From Streptomyces sp. P9-A2 (GTDB taxonomy: Bacteria; Actinomycetota; Actinomycetes; Streptomycetales; Streptomycetaceae), in contig NZ_JAZIFX010000001.1 in assembly GCF_036634175.1 (NCBI RefSeq), positions 3,844,001 to 3,908,000 on the forward strand: a stretch of 64,000 nucleotides of DNA. Reading direction: 5' to 3'. A program made the position numbers and the translations under genes. The notes below the pieces were generated by a model that made no database searches, was not told the DNA's origin, and saw only the letters and a program-made list of their open reading frames with translations. Positions 48,290 through 56,962 of this stretch are shown one piece after another. How positions within the stretch are numbered: the stretch's first letter is position 1; every line of letters starts with the position of its first letter.

Positions 48290-49966
48290 ATGGCACGCGT
48301 CCCCTCCGCAGTCAGGAACCTCCGACACCGCCTCCGAAGGGTCCCGCGAGCCCTCACCCGCCGTCACCACTCCCGCCGCCCCGCCGCCCCGGCCACCACG
48401 GCCGTCGCCGGCACACTCACCGCCCGGCCGTCCCGGCCCTGGAAGCGCGTCGCCGGACTCTTCGCCGTCGTCCTGCTGGGCGCCTGGCTCGGCCTGCTGA
48501 TCGTGGGCAATGTGCGCGTCCCGGTCGGCCCCATGGACACGACCATGACCCTGCGCCCGTCCCTCACGGGCGGCACGAAGATCAACGTGTCCCCCCTGGG
48601 CGCCCTCGAACTCGACAGCCACCACGCCCCCGTCCGCCTCGACGTGAACGTCGACCAGCTGGACCCCGCCCGCTCCCAGGCCCTCGTGGACCACCCCGAG
48701 CGCCTCTCCGGACTCCAGGACGAAGTCACCCAGGACATCGCCCGCGGCACCGCCGACCTCGCCGTGCGCTCCGTCGTCGCCGTCGTCACCGGCGCCACCG
48801 CTCTCGGTCTCGCCGTCTATCGCCGCCCGCGCCGGGCGCTGGCCGCGGGCGGTCTCGCCCTCACCCTTCTGGCCGCGTCCGGCGGTACCGCTTACGCCAC
48901 CTGGAACCCGGACTCCGTCCTCGAACCGAGGTTCTCCGGGCTGCTCTCCTCGGCGCCCTCCCTGGTCGGCAACGCCCGCAGCATCGTCACGGAGTTCGAC
49001 GTCTACCAGAAGGAGCTGGCCCGCCTGGTCACCAACGTGACGAAGCTCTACGACGCCACCTCCACACTCCCCGTCTACCAGCCCGACCCGTCCACCCTCC
49101 GGGTCCTGCACGTCTCCGACATCCACCTCAACCCCGCGAGCTGGGCGATCATCGCCTCGCTCGTCAAGCAGTACCGGGTGGACGTCATCGTCGACACCGG
49201 CGACACCATGGACCACGGCACCGCCGCCGAGAACGGCTTCCTCGACCCCATCGAGGACCTCGGCGCCCCCTACGTCTGGGTCCGCGGCAACCACGACTCG
49301 CCCGTCACCCAGCGCTATCTCGAAGGCCTCGAGAACGTCCACGTCCTGGACGACGGCCGGGCCAGAACCGTCGCGGGCCTGCGCTTCGCCGGCATCGGCG
49401 ACCCTCAGTTCACCCCGGACCGCTCCAAGAAGCCCGGCGCCGAACAGTCCCAGGAACTCGCGGGCGCCCGCCTGGCCTCCGCCCTGCGGGACCAGCGGGC
49501 CGCCGGCACCCCGGTCGATGTGGCGCTCGCCCATGAACCGTCGGCGGCCCGCGAGGTCGACGGCACGGTACCCCTCGTCCTGGCCGGGCACGTCCACCGC
49601 CAGAAGACCGAGGTCATGAAGTACGGCACCCGGCTCCGCATCGAGGGCTCCACCGGCGGCAGCGGCCTGCGCGCGATCGAGGGCGACCACCCCGACCCGA
49701 TCGAGACCTCGATCCTCTACTTCGACCGTGACACCCGCCGTCTCCAGGCCTGGGACTCGATCAGACTGGGCGGCCTGGGCCTGACCACGGCAGAGGTCAG
49801 CCGGCACCTCCCGGAGGAGAACCAGCCGGGCGCGTCCCCGTCCGGCTCCCCGTCCGGTTCACCCACAGGATCGCCCGCTGACTCCCCTTCCGGCTCCCCC
49901 TCCCCGCCGTCGCCCCCGCCGCCCACACGGCTCCCCTCTCCCACCCCCTCGGCACCCACCCCGTAA
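48290..49966 (+). CDS. Membrane-anchored calcineurin-like metallophosphoesterase
   Basis: 558 residues from ATG 48290. Two membrane regions (about 52-74 and 158-205) with an extracellular segment between them; the C-terminal catalytic part carries all metallophosphoesterase motifs: DIH (277-279), GD (304-305), GNHD (333-336) and GHVH near 427. With two crossings and a hydrophilic half after the second, the topology leaves the catalytic domain either side depending on whether the second region crosses twice. A Ser/Pro/Gly tail ends the protein. Substrate unknown. A small GTATG/CATAC dyad lies just before the start. Confidence 0.88.
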   Translation: MARVPSAVRNLRHRLRRVPRALTRRHHSRRPAAPATTAVAGTLTARPSRPWKRVAGLFAVVLLGAWLGLLIVGNVRVPVGPMDTTMTLRPSLTGGTKINVSPLGALELDSHHAPVRLDVNVDQLDPARSQALVDHPERLSGLQDEVTQDIARGTADLAVRSVVAVVTGATALGLAVYRRPRRALAAGGLALTLLAASGGTAYATWNPDSVLEPRFSGLLSSAPSLVGNARSIVTEFDVYQKELARLVTNVTKLYDATSTLPVYQPDPSTLRVLHVSDIHLNPASWAIIASLVKQYRVDVIVDTGDTMDHGTAAENGFLDPIEDLGAPYVWVRGNHDSPVTQRYLEGLENVHVLDDGRARTVAGLRFAGIGDPQFTPDRSKKPGAEQSQELAGARLASALRDQRAAGTPVDVALAHEPSAAREVDGTVPLVLAGHVHRQKTEVMKYGTRLRIEGSTGGSGLRAIEGDHPDPIETSILYFDRDTRRLQAWDSIRLGGLGLTTAEVSRHLPEENQPGASPSGSPSGSPTGSPADSPSGSPSPPSPPPPTRLPSPTPSAPTP

Positions 49967-50046
49967 ACCGTTTTGGCGATCCCTCCCGGCATCACATATG
50001 CTTCGGACGTCCCCGACGCGCTGCGAAGCGCCCAGGCGGGCCGATA

Positions 50047-50119
50047 GCCCTCATCGTCTAGCGGCCTAGGACGCCGCCCTTTCAAGGCGGTAGCACGGGT
50101 TCGAATCCCGTTGGGGGCA
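50047..50119 (+). tRNA. tRNA-Glu (TTC)
   Basis: 73 nt, GCCCTCATCGTCTAGCGGCC at the 5' end, anticodon TTC (50081-50083), T-arm GGTTCGAATCC, acceptor stem complete. First of a three-tRNA cluster. Confidence 0.96.
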
Positions 50120-50154
50120 CGCACCACCCTGTGCGACACTGTCGTACGAAGCTT

Positions 50155-50229
50155 GGTCCTGTGGAGCAGTTTGGAGTGCTCGCCACCCTGTCAAGGTGGA
50201 GGCCGCGGGTTCAAATCCCGTCAGGACCG
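50155..50229 (+). tRNA. tRNA-Asp (GTC), copy 1
   Basis: 75 nt, GGTCCTGTGGAGCAGTTTGG at the 5' end, anticodon GTC (50190-50192), T-arm GGTTCAAATCC. Identical to the copy at 54661. Confidence 0.96.
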
Positions 50230-50234
50230 CTGAG

Positions 50235-50248
50235 GTTTCACGTGAAAC
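50235..50248. promoter_or_regulatory. parS site (ParB-binding)
   Basis: GTTTCACGTGAAAC, a perfect match to the Streptomyces/bacterial parS consensus, extended to an 18-bp perfect palindrome (50233-50250). It lies in the 24-bp gap between tRNA-Asp and tRNA-Phe. Confidence 0.85.
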
Positions 50249-50253
50249 CTCGT

Positions 50254-50327
50254 GGCTGGGTAGCTCAGTTGGTACGAGCGATCGCCTGAAAAGCGATAGG
50301 TCGCCGGTTCGACCCCGGCCCCAGCCA
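50254..50327 (+). tRNA. tRNA-Phe (GAA)
   Basis: 74 nt, GGCTGGGTAGCTCAGTTGG at the 5' end, anticodon GAA (50288-50290), T-arm GGTTCGACCCC, complete acceptor stem. Last of the cluster; followed by a strong terminator. Confidence 0.95.
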
Positions 50328-50333
50328 CAACGC

Positions 50334-50366
50334 ACACCCCCTCCGGGTTCCGGAGGGGGTGTTCTT
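50334..50366 (+). terminator. Terminator of the tRNA cluster
   Basis: Perfect 13-bp stem ACACCCCCTCCGG / CCGGAGGGGGTGT with a GTT loop, followed by TCTT. Confidence 0.88.
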
Positions 50367-50468
50367 GTGCACTCACCGGTCCTGGCGGCTCGAAGTGCGG
50401 CGAGGGCCGGGCGTGCGGGCCAAAACCGTTCGCCACAGAATTCTCGAGAATGAGATCCTGGTTCCCGT

Positions 50469-53400
50469 ATGTCCACGCACCCTGCCTCCGCCCCCTCCTC
50501 CGGCGCCCTCTCCACCGGCGCCCCTTCCTCCGACACCCCCTCATCCGGCGCCCCTTCCTTCGGCGCTCTCGCCTCTCGCCTGACCAAGCTCTCGTTGCGC
50601 GACACGCAGCGGCTCGGGCGCAGGCTCGAGGGCGCACGCAGGATCCGTAAGCCGGAGGCCAAGGCCACCGTGCTCGGTGAGATCGAGGCGGAGGTCGCCA
50701 AGGCCGAGGAGCGGATGGCCGGGCGGCGGGCACGGGTACCGGCGATCACGTATCCGGAGCAGTTGCCGGTCAGCCAGAAGAAGGACGCGATCGCCGAGGC
50801 CATCCGCGATCACCAGGTGGTGATCGTCGCGGGTGAGACGGGTTCCGGCAAGACCACGCAGATCCCGAAGATCTGCATGGAGCTGGGCCGGGGCGTCCGC
50901 GGGATGATCGGGCACACCCAGCCCCGCCGGATCGCCGCCCGCACGGTCGCGGAGCGGGTCGCGGAGGAGCTGGACACCCCCCTCGGGGAGGCCGTCGGCT
51001 GGAAGGTGCGGTTCACCGACCAGGTGAGTCCGGACGCCACCTTCGTGAAGCTGATGACCGACGGCATTCTGCTCGCCGAGATCCAGACGGACCGCGAGCT
51101 GCTCGCCTACGACACGATCATCATCGACGAGGCCCACGAGCGGTCGCTGAACATCGACTTCCTGCTGGGCTATCTCGCCCGGCTGCTGCCCAGGCGCCCG
51201 GACCTGAAGGTCGTCATCACCTCGGCGACCATCGACCCGGAGCGGTTCTCCCGGCACTTCGACGACGCGCCGATCATCGAGGTCAGTGGTCGTACGTATC
51301 CCGTCGAGGTGCGGTACCGGCCGCTGCTCGAGGAGGACTCCGAGGACGCCGACCGCGATCAGATCACCGCGATCACCGACGCGGTCGAGGAGCTGATGGC
51401 CGAGGGGCCCGGCGACATCCTGGTCTTCCTGTCCGGCGAGCGGGAGATCCGGGACACGGCGGACGCGCTGACGAAGAAGGCGCTCCCCCGCACCGAGGTG
51501 CTGCCGCTCTACGCGCGGCTCTCGCACGCCGAGCAGCACCGTGTCTTCCAGCAGCACAGCGGCCGCAGGATCGTTCTGGCGACCAACGTCGCGGAGACGT
51601 CACTGACGGTGCCGGGCATCAAGTACGTCATCGACCCCGGGTTCGCGCGGATCTCCCGCTACAGCCACCGCACCAAGGTGCAGCGGCTGCCGATCGAGGC
51701 GGTGTCGCAGGCCAGCGCCAACCAGCGCAAGGGCCGCTGCGGGCGTACGTCGGACGGCATCTGCATCCGGCTGTACAGCGAGGACGACTTCGTCGCCCGC
51801 CCGGAGTTCACGGACGCGGAGATCCTTCGTACCAACCTGGCGTCGGTCATCCTGCAGATGACGGCGGCGGGCCTCGGCGAGATCGAGAAGTTCCCCTTCA
51901 TCGACCCGCCGGACCACCGGAACATCCGTGACGGCGTGCAGCTGCTCCAGGAGCTCAACGCCCTCGATCCGGCGCAGAAGGACCCCCGCAAGCGGCTGAC
52001 GGAGACCGGGCGGAAGCTGGCCCAGTTGCCGGTCGACCCGCGGCTGGCGCGCATGGTGCTGGAGGCGGACCGCAACGGCTGTGTCCGCGAGGTCATGGTG
52101 ATCGCGGCGGCGCTGTCCATCCAGGACCCGCGCGAGCGGCCGGCCGACAAGCAGACCCAGGCGGACCAGCAGCACGCCCGGTTCCGGGACGAGACCAGCG
52201 ACTTCCTCGCCTACCTCAACCTGTGGCGCTACGTGCGGGAGCAGCAGAAGGAGCGCGGCTCGTCGTCCTTCAGGCGCATGTGCAAGCAGGAGTACCTGAA
52301 CTTCCTGCGGATCCGTGAGTGGCAGGACATCTACACGCAGCTGCGCACGGTCGCCAAGCAGATGGGCATCCACCTCAACGAGGAGGACGCCCCCGGCGAC
52401 CGCATCCACGTCTCCCTCCTCTCGGGCCTGCTCTCCCACATCGGGATGAAGGACGTGGAGGAGTCGAAGGACTCCGTTCAGGCCGGGCGCAAGGACGGGA
52501 ACGGTCGCAAGGACGGCGGCGGGCGCGGCGAGTACGTGGGCGCGCGCAACGCCAAGTTCGCGATCTTCCCGGGTTCGGCACTGTTCAAGAAGCAGCCGCG
52601 GTTCGTGATGTCGGCGGAGCTCGTCGAGACGTCCCGGCTGTGGGCGCGGGTCAACGCGAAGGTCGAGCCGGAGTGGGTCGAACCGCTCGCCGAGCACCTG
52701 CTGAAGCGCACGTACAGCGAGCCGCACTGGGAGAAGGACCAGGCCGCGGTGATGGCGTACGAGAAGGTCACGCTGTACGGCGTACCGATCGTCGCCCAGC
52801 GGAAGGTGAACTACGGCCGGATCGACGCCGAGGTGTCGCGTGAGCTGTTCATCCGCAACGCGCTGGTCGAGGGCGACTGGCGCACGCACCACAAGTTCTT
52901 CGCGGACAACCGCAGGCTGCTCACCGAGGTCGAGGAGCTGGAGCACCGGGCACGGCGGCGGAACATCCTGGTCGACGACGAGACCCTGTTCGACTTCTAC
53001 GACCAGCGGGTGCCCGACCATGTCGTGTCGGGGGCGCACTTCGACTCGTGGTGGAAGCACGAACGGCACGAGCAGCCGGACCTCCTCGACTTCGAGCGCG
53101 AGATGCTCATCCGCGAGTCGGCCGAGGCCGTCACCAAGGCCGACTATCCGGACTCCTGGCGGCAGGGTGCCCTCACGTTCCGGGTGACGTACCAGTTCGA
53201 GCCGGGTGCGGACGCCGACGGGGTGACGGTCCATGTGCCGCTGCAGGTGCTGAACCAGGTCACGGACGAGAGCTTCGACTGGCAGATCCCGGGCCTGCGG
53301 GAGGAGGTCGTCACGGAGCTGATCCGTTCCCTCCCCAAGCCGATCCGCCGCAACTACGTGCCGGCGCCGAACTACGCGAAAACGTTCCTGGAGCGGGCGG

Positions 53401-54533
53401 TGCCTCTCCAGGAGCCGCTGACCACGACGATGGCCCGCGAACTGAAACGCATGGTCGGGGTGCCGTTCGACGCGGACGACTTCGACTGGTCCAAGGTCCC
53501 CGACCATTTGAAGATCACCTTCCGGATCGTCGACGAGCGGCGCCGGAAGATCGCCGAGGACAAGGATCTGGAAGCGCTCCGGCTCCGGCTGAAGCCGAAG
53601 GCCCGCCAGGCGCTCTCCCAGGCGGCGGCCGCCACGGCCCAGCGCGAGGGCGGCGAGTCACTGGAGCGGACGGGTCTGACCGACTGGACCGTCGGCGCGC
53701 TGACCCGTGTCTTCGAGACACGGCGGGCCGGTCAGCCGGTGAAGGCGTTCCCCGCACTGGTCGACGACGGCGACACCGTCTCCGTACGCCTCTTCGACAC
53801 GGAGACGGAGCAGCAGCCGGCGATGTGGAAGGGCACGCGCCGCCTGATCCTGCGCAATATCCCGGTGAACCCTGCGAAGTTCGCATCCGAGAAGTTGACG
53901 AACCCCCAGAAGCTCGCCCTGTCGGCGAATCCGCACGGTTCCATCCAGGCGCTGTTCGACGACTGCGCGATGGCGGCGGCGGACCGGCTGATCGCGGACT
54001 TCGGCGGGCCCGTGTGGGACGAGGAGTCGTACCGCAAGCTGTACGAGAAGGTGCGCGCCGAGATCGTCGACACGACCGTCCGCGCGGTGGGCCAGGTACA
54101 GCAGGTACTGGCCGCCTGGCAGGCGTGCGAACGGCGCCTGAAGGGCGCACGAAGCCCCGCGCTGCAGGCCAATCTCCAGGACGTACGCGGGCAGCTGGAC
54201 GCCCTGGTGAAGCCGGGGTTCGTGACGGAGACGGGGCTGCGCCGGCTGCCGGACCTGATGCGGTACCTGGTGGCCGTGGACCGCCGCCTCCAGCAGATGC
54301 CGGCGAACGTCCAGCGGGACACGGCCCGCATGGAGAAGGTCCACGAGATGCGGGACGAGTACGCCTGGCTGCTGGAACAGCTGCCCCAGGGACAGCCCGT
54401 GCCGCAGCGGGTGCTGGACATCCGCTGGATGATCGAGGAGCTCCGGGTCAGCTATTTCGCCCATGCGCTGGGCACCGCGTACCCGGTCTCGGACAAGCGG
54501 ATCGTGAAGGCGATCGACGCCGCCGCCCCGTGA
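50469..54533 (+). CDS. hrpA: ATP-dependent RNA helicase HrpA
   Basis: 1354 residues. A Ser/Ala/Pro repeat leader (1-35) precedes a DEAH core: Walker A GETGSGKT (122-129), DEAH (220-223), SAT, and motif VI in NQRKGRCGRT. HA2, OB-fold and the long DUF3418 C-terminal domain typical of HrpA follow, giving the expected length of about 1300. It is an RNA-remodelling enzyme, linked in E. coli to mRNA processing and stalled ribosomes. A 10-bp palindrome TTCTCGAGAA (50441-50450) sits 18 bp before the start; no strong ribosome site is seen. Confidence 0.95.
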   Translation: MSTHPASAPSSGALSTGAPSSDTPSSGAPSFGALASRLTKLSLRDTQRLGRRLEGARRIRKPEAKATVLGEIEAEVAKAEERMAGRRARVPAITYPEQLPVSQKKDAIAEAIRDHQVVIVAGETGSGKTTQIPKICMELGRGVRGMIGHTQPRRIAARTVAERVAEELDTPLGEAVGWKVRFTDQVSPDATFVKLMTDGILLAEIQTDRELLAYDTIIIDEAHERSLNIDFLLGYLARLLPRRPDLKVVITSATIDPERFSRHFDDAPIIEVSGRTYPVEVRYRPLLEEDSEDADRDQITAITDAVEELMAEGPGDILVFLSGEREIRDTADALTKKALPRTEVLPLYARLSHAEQHRVFQQHSGRRIVLATNVAETSLTVPGIKYVIDPGFARISRYSHRTKVQRLPIEAVSQASANQRKGRCGRTSDGICIRLYSEDDFVARPEFTDAEILRTNLASVILQMTAAGLGEIEKFPFIDPPDHRNIRDGVQLLQELNALDPAQKDPRKRLTETGRKLAQLPVDPRLARMVLEADRNGCVREVMVIAAALSIQDPRERPADKQTQADQQHARFRDETSDFLAYLNLWRYVREQQKERGSSSFRRMCKQEYLNFLRIREWQDIYTQLRTVAKQMGIHLNEEDAPGDRIHVSLLSGLLSHIGMKDVEESKDSVQAGRKDGNGRKDGGGRGEYVGARNAKFAIFPGSALFKKQPRFVMSAELVETSRLWARVNAKVEPEWVEPLAEHLLKRTYSEPHWEKDQAAVMAYEKVTLYGVPIVAQRKVNYGRIDAEVSRELFIRNALVEGDWRTHHKFFADNRRLLTEVEELEHRARRRNILVDDETLFDFYDQRVPDHVVSGAHFDSWWKHERHEQPDLLDFEREMLIRESAEAVTKADYPDSWRQGALTFRVTYQFEPGADADGVTVHVPLQVLNQVTDESFDWQIPGLREEVVTELIRSLPKPIRRNYVPAPNYAKTFLERAVPLQEPLTTTMARELKRMVGVPFDADDFDWSKVPDHLKITFRIVDERRRKIAEDKDLEALRLRLKPKARQALSQAAAATAQREGGESLERTGLTDWTVGALTRVFETRRAGQPVKAFPALVDDGDTVSVRLFDTETEQQPAMWKGTRRLILRNIPVNPAKFASEKLTNPQKLALSANPHGSIQALFDDCAMAAADRLIADFGGPVWDEESYRKLYEKVRAEIVDTTVRAVGQVQQVLAAWQACERRLKGARSPALQANLQDVRGQLDALVKPGFVTETGLRRLPDLMRYLVAVDRRLQQMPANVQRDTARMEKVHEMRDEYAWLLEQLPQGQPVPQRVLDIRWMIEELRVSYFAHALGTAYPVSDKRIVKAIDAAAP

Positions 54534-54660
54534 CAGGCACGCCACGCAGAGTGAGCTCGACCAGCGGGCCGCGGCTCCTGTACAGTCTCTTTTCGCAGCG
54601 CAAGGCAACAATCGCACTGCGAAACTCCCCCAGCACCCTAAAGGCCTGGGAGGGGCTCCA

Positions 54661-54735
54661 GGTCCTGTGGAGCAGTTTGGAGTGCTCGCCACCCTGTCAA
54701 GGTGGAGGCCGCGGGTTCAAATCCCGTCAGGACCG
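54661..54735 (+). tRNA. tRNA-Asp (GTC), copy 2
   Basis: 75 nt, identical in sequence to the tRNA-Asp at 50155. It stands alone after hrpA and is followed by its own terminator and a tandem duplication of its 3' end. Confidence 0.96.
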
Positions 54736-54742
54736 CACGATT

Positions 54743-54775
54743 GGAAGGGCCCCGTCATCACGACGGGGCCCTTCC
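54743..54775 (+). terminator. Terminator of tRNA-Asp copy 2
   Basis: Perfect 14-bp stem GGAAGGGCCCCGTC / GACGGGGCCCTTCC, loop ATCAC. Confidence 0.85.
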
Positions 54776-54867
54776 CCATTCCCCGCGCCAAGGGGGACGG
54801 GCACCGGACCGCGCCCGCGGCGACAGCCGCCCTCGGACACAGCACATCCCGTCAGGACCGCATGACC

Positions 54868-54900
54868 GGAGGGGCCCCGTCATCACGACGGGGCCCCTCC
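54868..54900 (+). terminator. Duplicate terminator hairpin
   Basis: GGAGGGGCCCCGTC / GACGGGGCCCCTCC, the counterpart of the previous hairpin in the second 125-bp unit. The arms have changed in a compensatory way relative to unit 1, so pairing was kept. Confidence 0.8.
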
Positions 54901-55330
54901 GCATTCCCCGCGCCAAGGGGGACGGGCACCGGACCTCGCCCGCGGCGACAGCCGCCGTCGGACACAGCACATCCCGCCAGCAGGGCCCCACCCTCGCGTG
55001 AGGCCCTACCCGCGTCCCCGGCCTGCCCCCTCCCCCGCAACCCTGTCGCCGGGGAGGCCGCGCCCGCCCCAGCAGTGGGACCCGTCTCATACGTCCCGCA
55101 CCCCCCTCCCCGTACCCGCGACCCTGCCCCACTGCCGATATCCGCCACCCAACGCCCCTCACCGGCCGACTGAGGGCCTTTCAGGTGGTCCTGAGGGTTC
55201 GGGAGGCCCTCGCTCCGCTTCGTGCGCCCCTGCGGCCCTCCGGCGGGAGCCCGGACGGCTTGACGGAGCGGGATTCCCTGGGTACCTCAGAGAGCAGGGC
55301 CGCCCTCGGCGCGGCCACGGGAGGTGGCAC

Positions 55331-55582
55331 ATGCCGGCACCGGCCAGGCACGAGACACAGGCGTTGCTCCGCGCACACCTGTCGGCCGCCTCGTCGTTCG
55401 GGCATGCCACCCGGCACTGCCCGGTCTGCCACCGCCTGTTGCGGCTGGCCATGGACTCCGCTCCCCCCGCCACCACCGAGCACACCGAGCGGCCCCCGCG
55501 CCCCGCCGACCCCTTACGTCCGGCCGAGTCCACGGAGCGCCCCCCGGAGCGCGTCGAAGGCGAGGGCGCCCCCACCGCCTAG
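55331..55582 (+). CDS. Small conserved Streptomyces protein (DUF6274-like) with CPVC
   Basis: 83 residues from ATG 55331, 6 bp after GGAGG. The N-terminal 45 residues (HETQALLRAHLSAAS, RHCPVCHRLLRLAM) hold a CxxC (C30, C33) preceded by His, a possible metal or thiol site; the rest is disordered Pro/Glu. I believe this is DUF6274, found in Streptomyces next to bldC, but its function is unknown. Confidence 0.7.
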   Translation: MPAPARHETQALLRAHLSAASSFGHATRHCPVCHRLLRLAMDSAPPATTEHTERPPRPADPLRPAESTERPPERVEGEGAPTA

Positions 55583-55947
55583 CCCAGCCGCCCCAACCCC
55601 CCAGCCTCCTGGCCTCGCAACCGAGTTGCCCCTCATCGCACCCAACGCCCGCCGCCCTAGCGCATATGCCGGTGGCCCAACAAGACGACCGGGATGTGAC
55701 GGGTGTCACCGTGTGAGTTTCGGGAAGTCCGGTACCTACCCACCCCCTGCAACAAGTCAATTTAATATGTGCAATTGCACCACCCTCGGAGGCCCGCACA
55801 AACCTCCGCACAGGCGACCTCACAGGCACCCCCGAAGCCGGACGAGCCCGCGCAGGGAACCCCGTAGGGAACCCGCACGGGGCCCGCACGGAACCCGCAC
55901 GGGCCCCGTGGGTACCGCACCGGCACACCACCGGGGGCGCACCGCAC
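55583..55947. other. Intergenic region with an AT-rich palindrome and GC repeats
   Basis: No gene supported. It contains GTGCAATTGCAC (55769-55780), a perfect 12-bp palindrome in an unusually AT-rich 30-bp patch, and at 55850-55920 degenerate repeats of GAACCCGCACGGG. Confidence 0.5.
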
Positions 55948-55985
55948 AAAAAAATCGCGCTGGACTCGGCGGAGTCCAGCGCGAT
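55948..55985 (-). terminator. Rho-independent terminator of bldC
   Basis: Perfect 14-bp stem (ATCGCGCTGGACTC / GAGTCCAGCGCGAT, GGCG loop) followed on the minus strand by seven Ts, a textbook intrinsic terminator, 150 bp after the bldC stop. Confidence 0.92.
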
Positions 55986-56134
55986 CGACGACGCACCCGG
56001 TTCAGCTGCCGGGAAAGCTCTGATCGGCTTGGGCGAGGGGCCTGTTGGGGCAGTCCCCACGTCGTGTGGAGCTAGGGGCCCGAACACCTCGGCGAGTTGG
56101 GGGACCAGCCGGTTTGTCCGGGTTATTCAGTTGT

Positions 56135-56341
56135 TCAGGCCTCGCTGCGCTGCTGCGGAATGCCCGCGAGCAGGGCGCGGACCTCGGCTTCGCGGTAACG
56201 GCGATGCCCGCCGAGCGTGCGGATCGACGTGAGCTTGCCGGCCTTCGCCCAACGCGTGACCGTCTTCGGGTCCACGCGGAACATGGTGGCGACCTCAGCC
56301 GGGGTCAGCAGCGGCTCGGCATCAGGGGTGCGAGCGGTCAT
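56135..56341 (-). CDS. bldC: Developmental regulator BldC
   Basis: 68 residues, a single MerR-like DNA-binding domain without effector domain: LLTPAEVATMFRVDPKTVTRW followed by the GGHRRYREAEVRALL wing. Sequence and size match BldC, which binds DNA cooperatively in head-to-tail multimers on direct repeats and delays entry into sporulation. The ATG has AGGAGG at about 6 bp. A stem-loop lies in its leader and a strong terminator downstream, so it is a monocistronic gene. Confidence 0.97.
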   Translation of the reverse strand: MTARTPDAEPLLTPAEVATMFRVDPKTVTRWAKAGKLTSIRTLGGHRRYREAEVRALLAGIPQQRSEA

Positions 56342-56962
56342 GAGCGGCCTCCTCGGGAGAACCGAACCTTCTCGGTTCTTTCCTCTAAATTCTGCACCTT
56401 GACCCGCGTTGCCCGAAATGGCGGACGCGAGTCGAGTCGGTTATAGGACGAACGGCTTGTCCTCGGCACTACAACTACACCATCCGTCCAGCCGCGTCGG
56501 CCAAACCGATGGAATTGCCCTCCCAGGTGTTCATCAGCCGCGGAAGCCGATGGACCATGCCATAGCGGACAGTCACGCGCTTGTGACGATCAGTCACAGG
56601 CGCGATCAGGAGGCACTGGTCCCCCCAAAGCAGGCAATGCTGAGATTCCGCCCATAGTCGAGCACAGCAGGACGGAGGAGTCCTCCCCGGACTCCTTGTC
56701 CTATTTTGGCACGAGGGGGGGCAAGGGGCGCAAGGGCCGCGTACGTGCGGTCCGTCACCCTTGACCGGCTTGGGGCATACGCCCGGATAGGCTCGTACGT
56801 CCGCTGTCCGGTCCAGGCTGACGAAACCTCAGGGCGACGACAAAACCCCAAGAAGGGCGTTTGGTCAAACGCCAGTTCGTTACCGCGGCCGGAACGGCCG
56901 ACCGGGCCCTTCCCGAGCCCCACCGGAACATCGGCCGGGCCCCGACCCTCCGCGGCCGGCCG
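56342..56962 (-). promoter_or_regulatory. bldC leader and promoter region
   Basis: 621 bp without a supported protein gene. Directly before bldC is an inverted repeat AGAACCGA / TCGGTTCT (56358-56379) that could be an operator or a leader hairpin overlapping ribosome access. Further up (56476-56559) is a 27-codon minus-strand frame with a plausible composition but no clear ribosome site. No consensus promoter is evident. Confidence 0.5.

Larger units (their letters stand above)
54721..54970 (+). repeat. 125-bp tandem duplication including tRNA-Asp 3' end and terminator
   Basis: Unit 1 (54721-54845) starts within the tRNA T-arm at ATCCCGTCAGGACCGCA and contains the terminator; unit 2 (54846-54970) repeats it with about ten changes. 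A third unit begins at 54971 (ATCCCGCCAG) but ends at once. The rest of 54976-55330 is GC-rich and codes for nothing that I can support. Confidence 0.92.

Noticed and set aside
54846..54862. Possible additional tRNA-Asp after the duplicated tail
   Set aside because: Only the last 15 or so bases of the tRNA are present; there is no anticodon arm.
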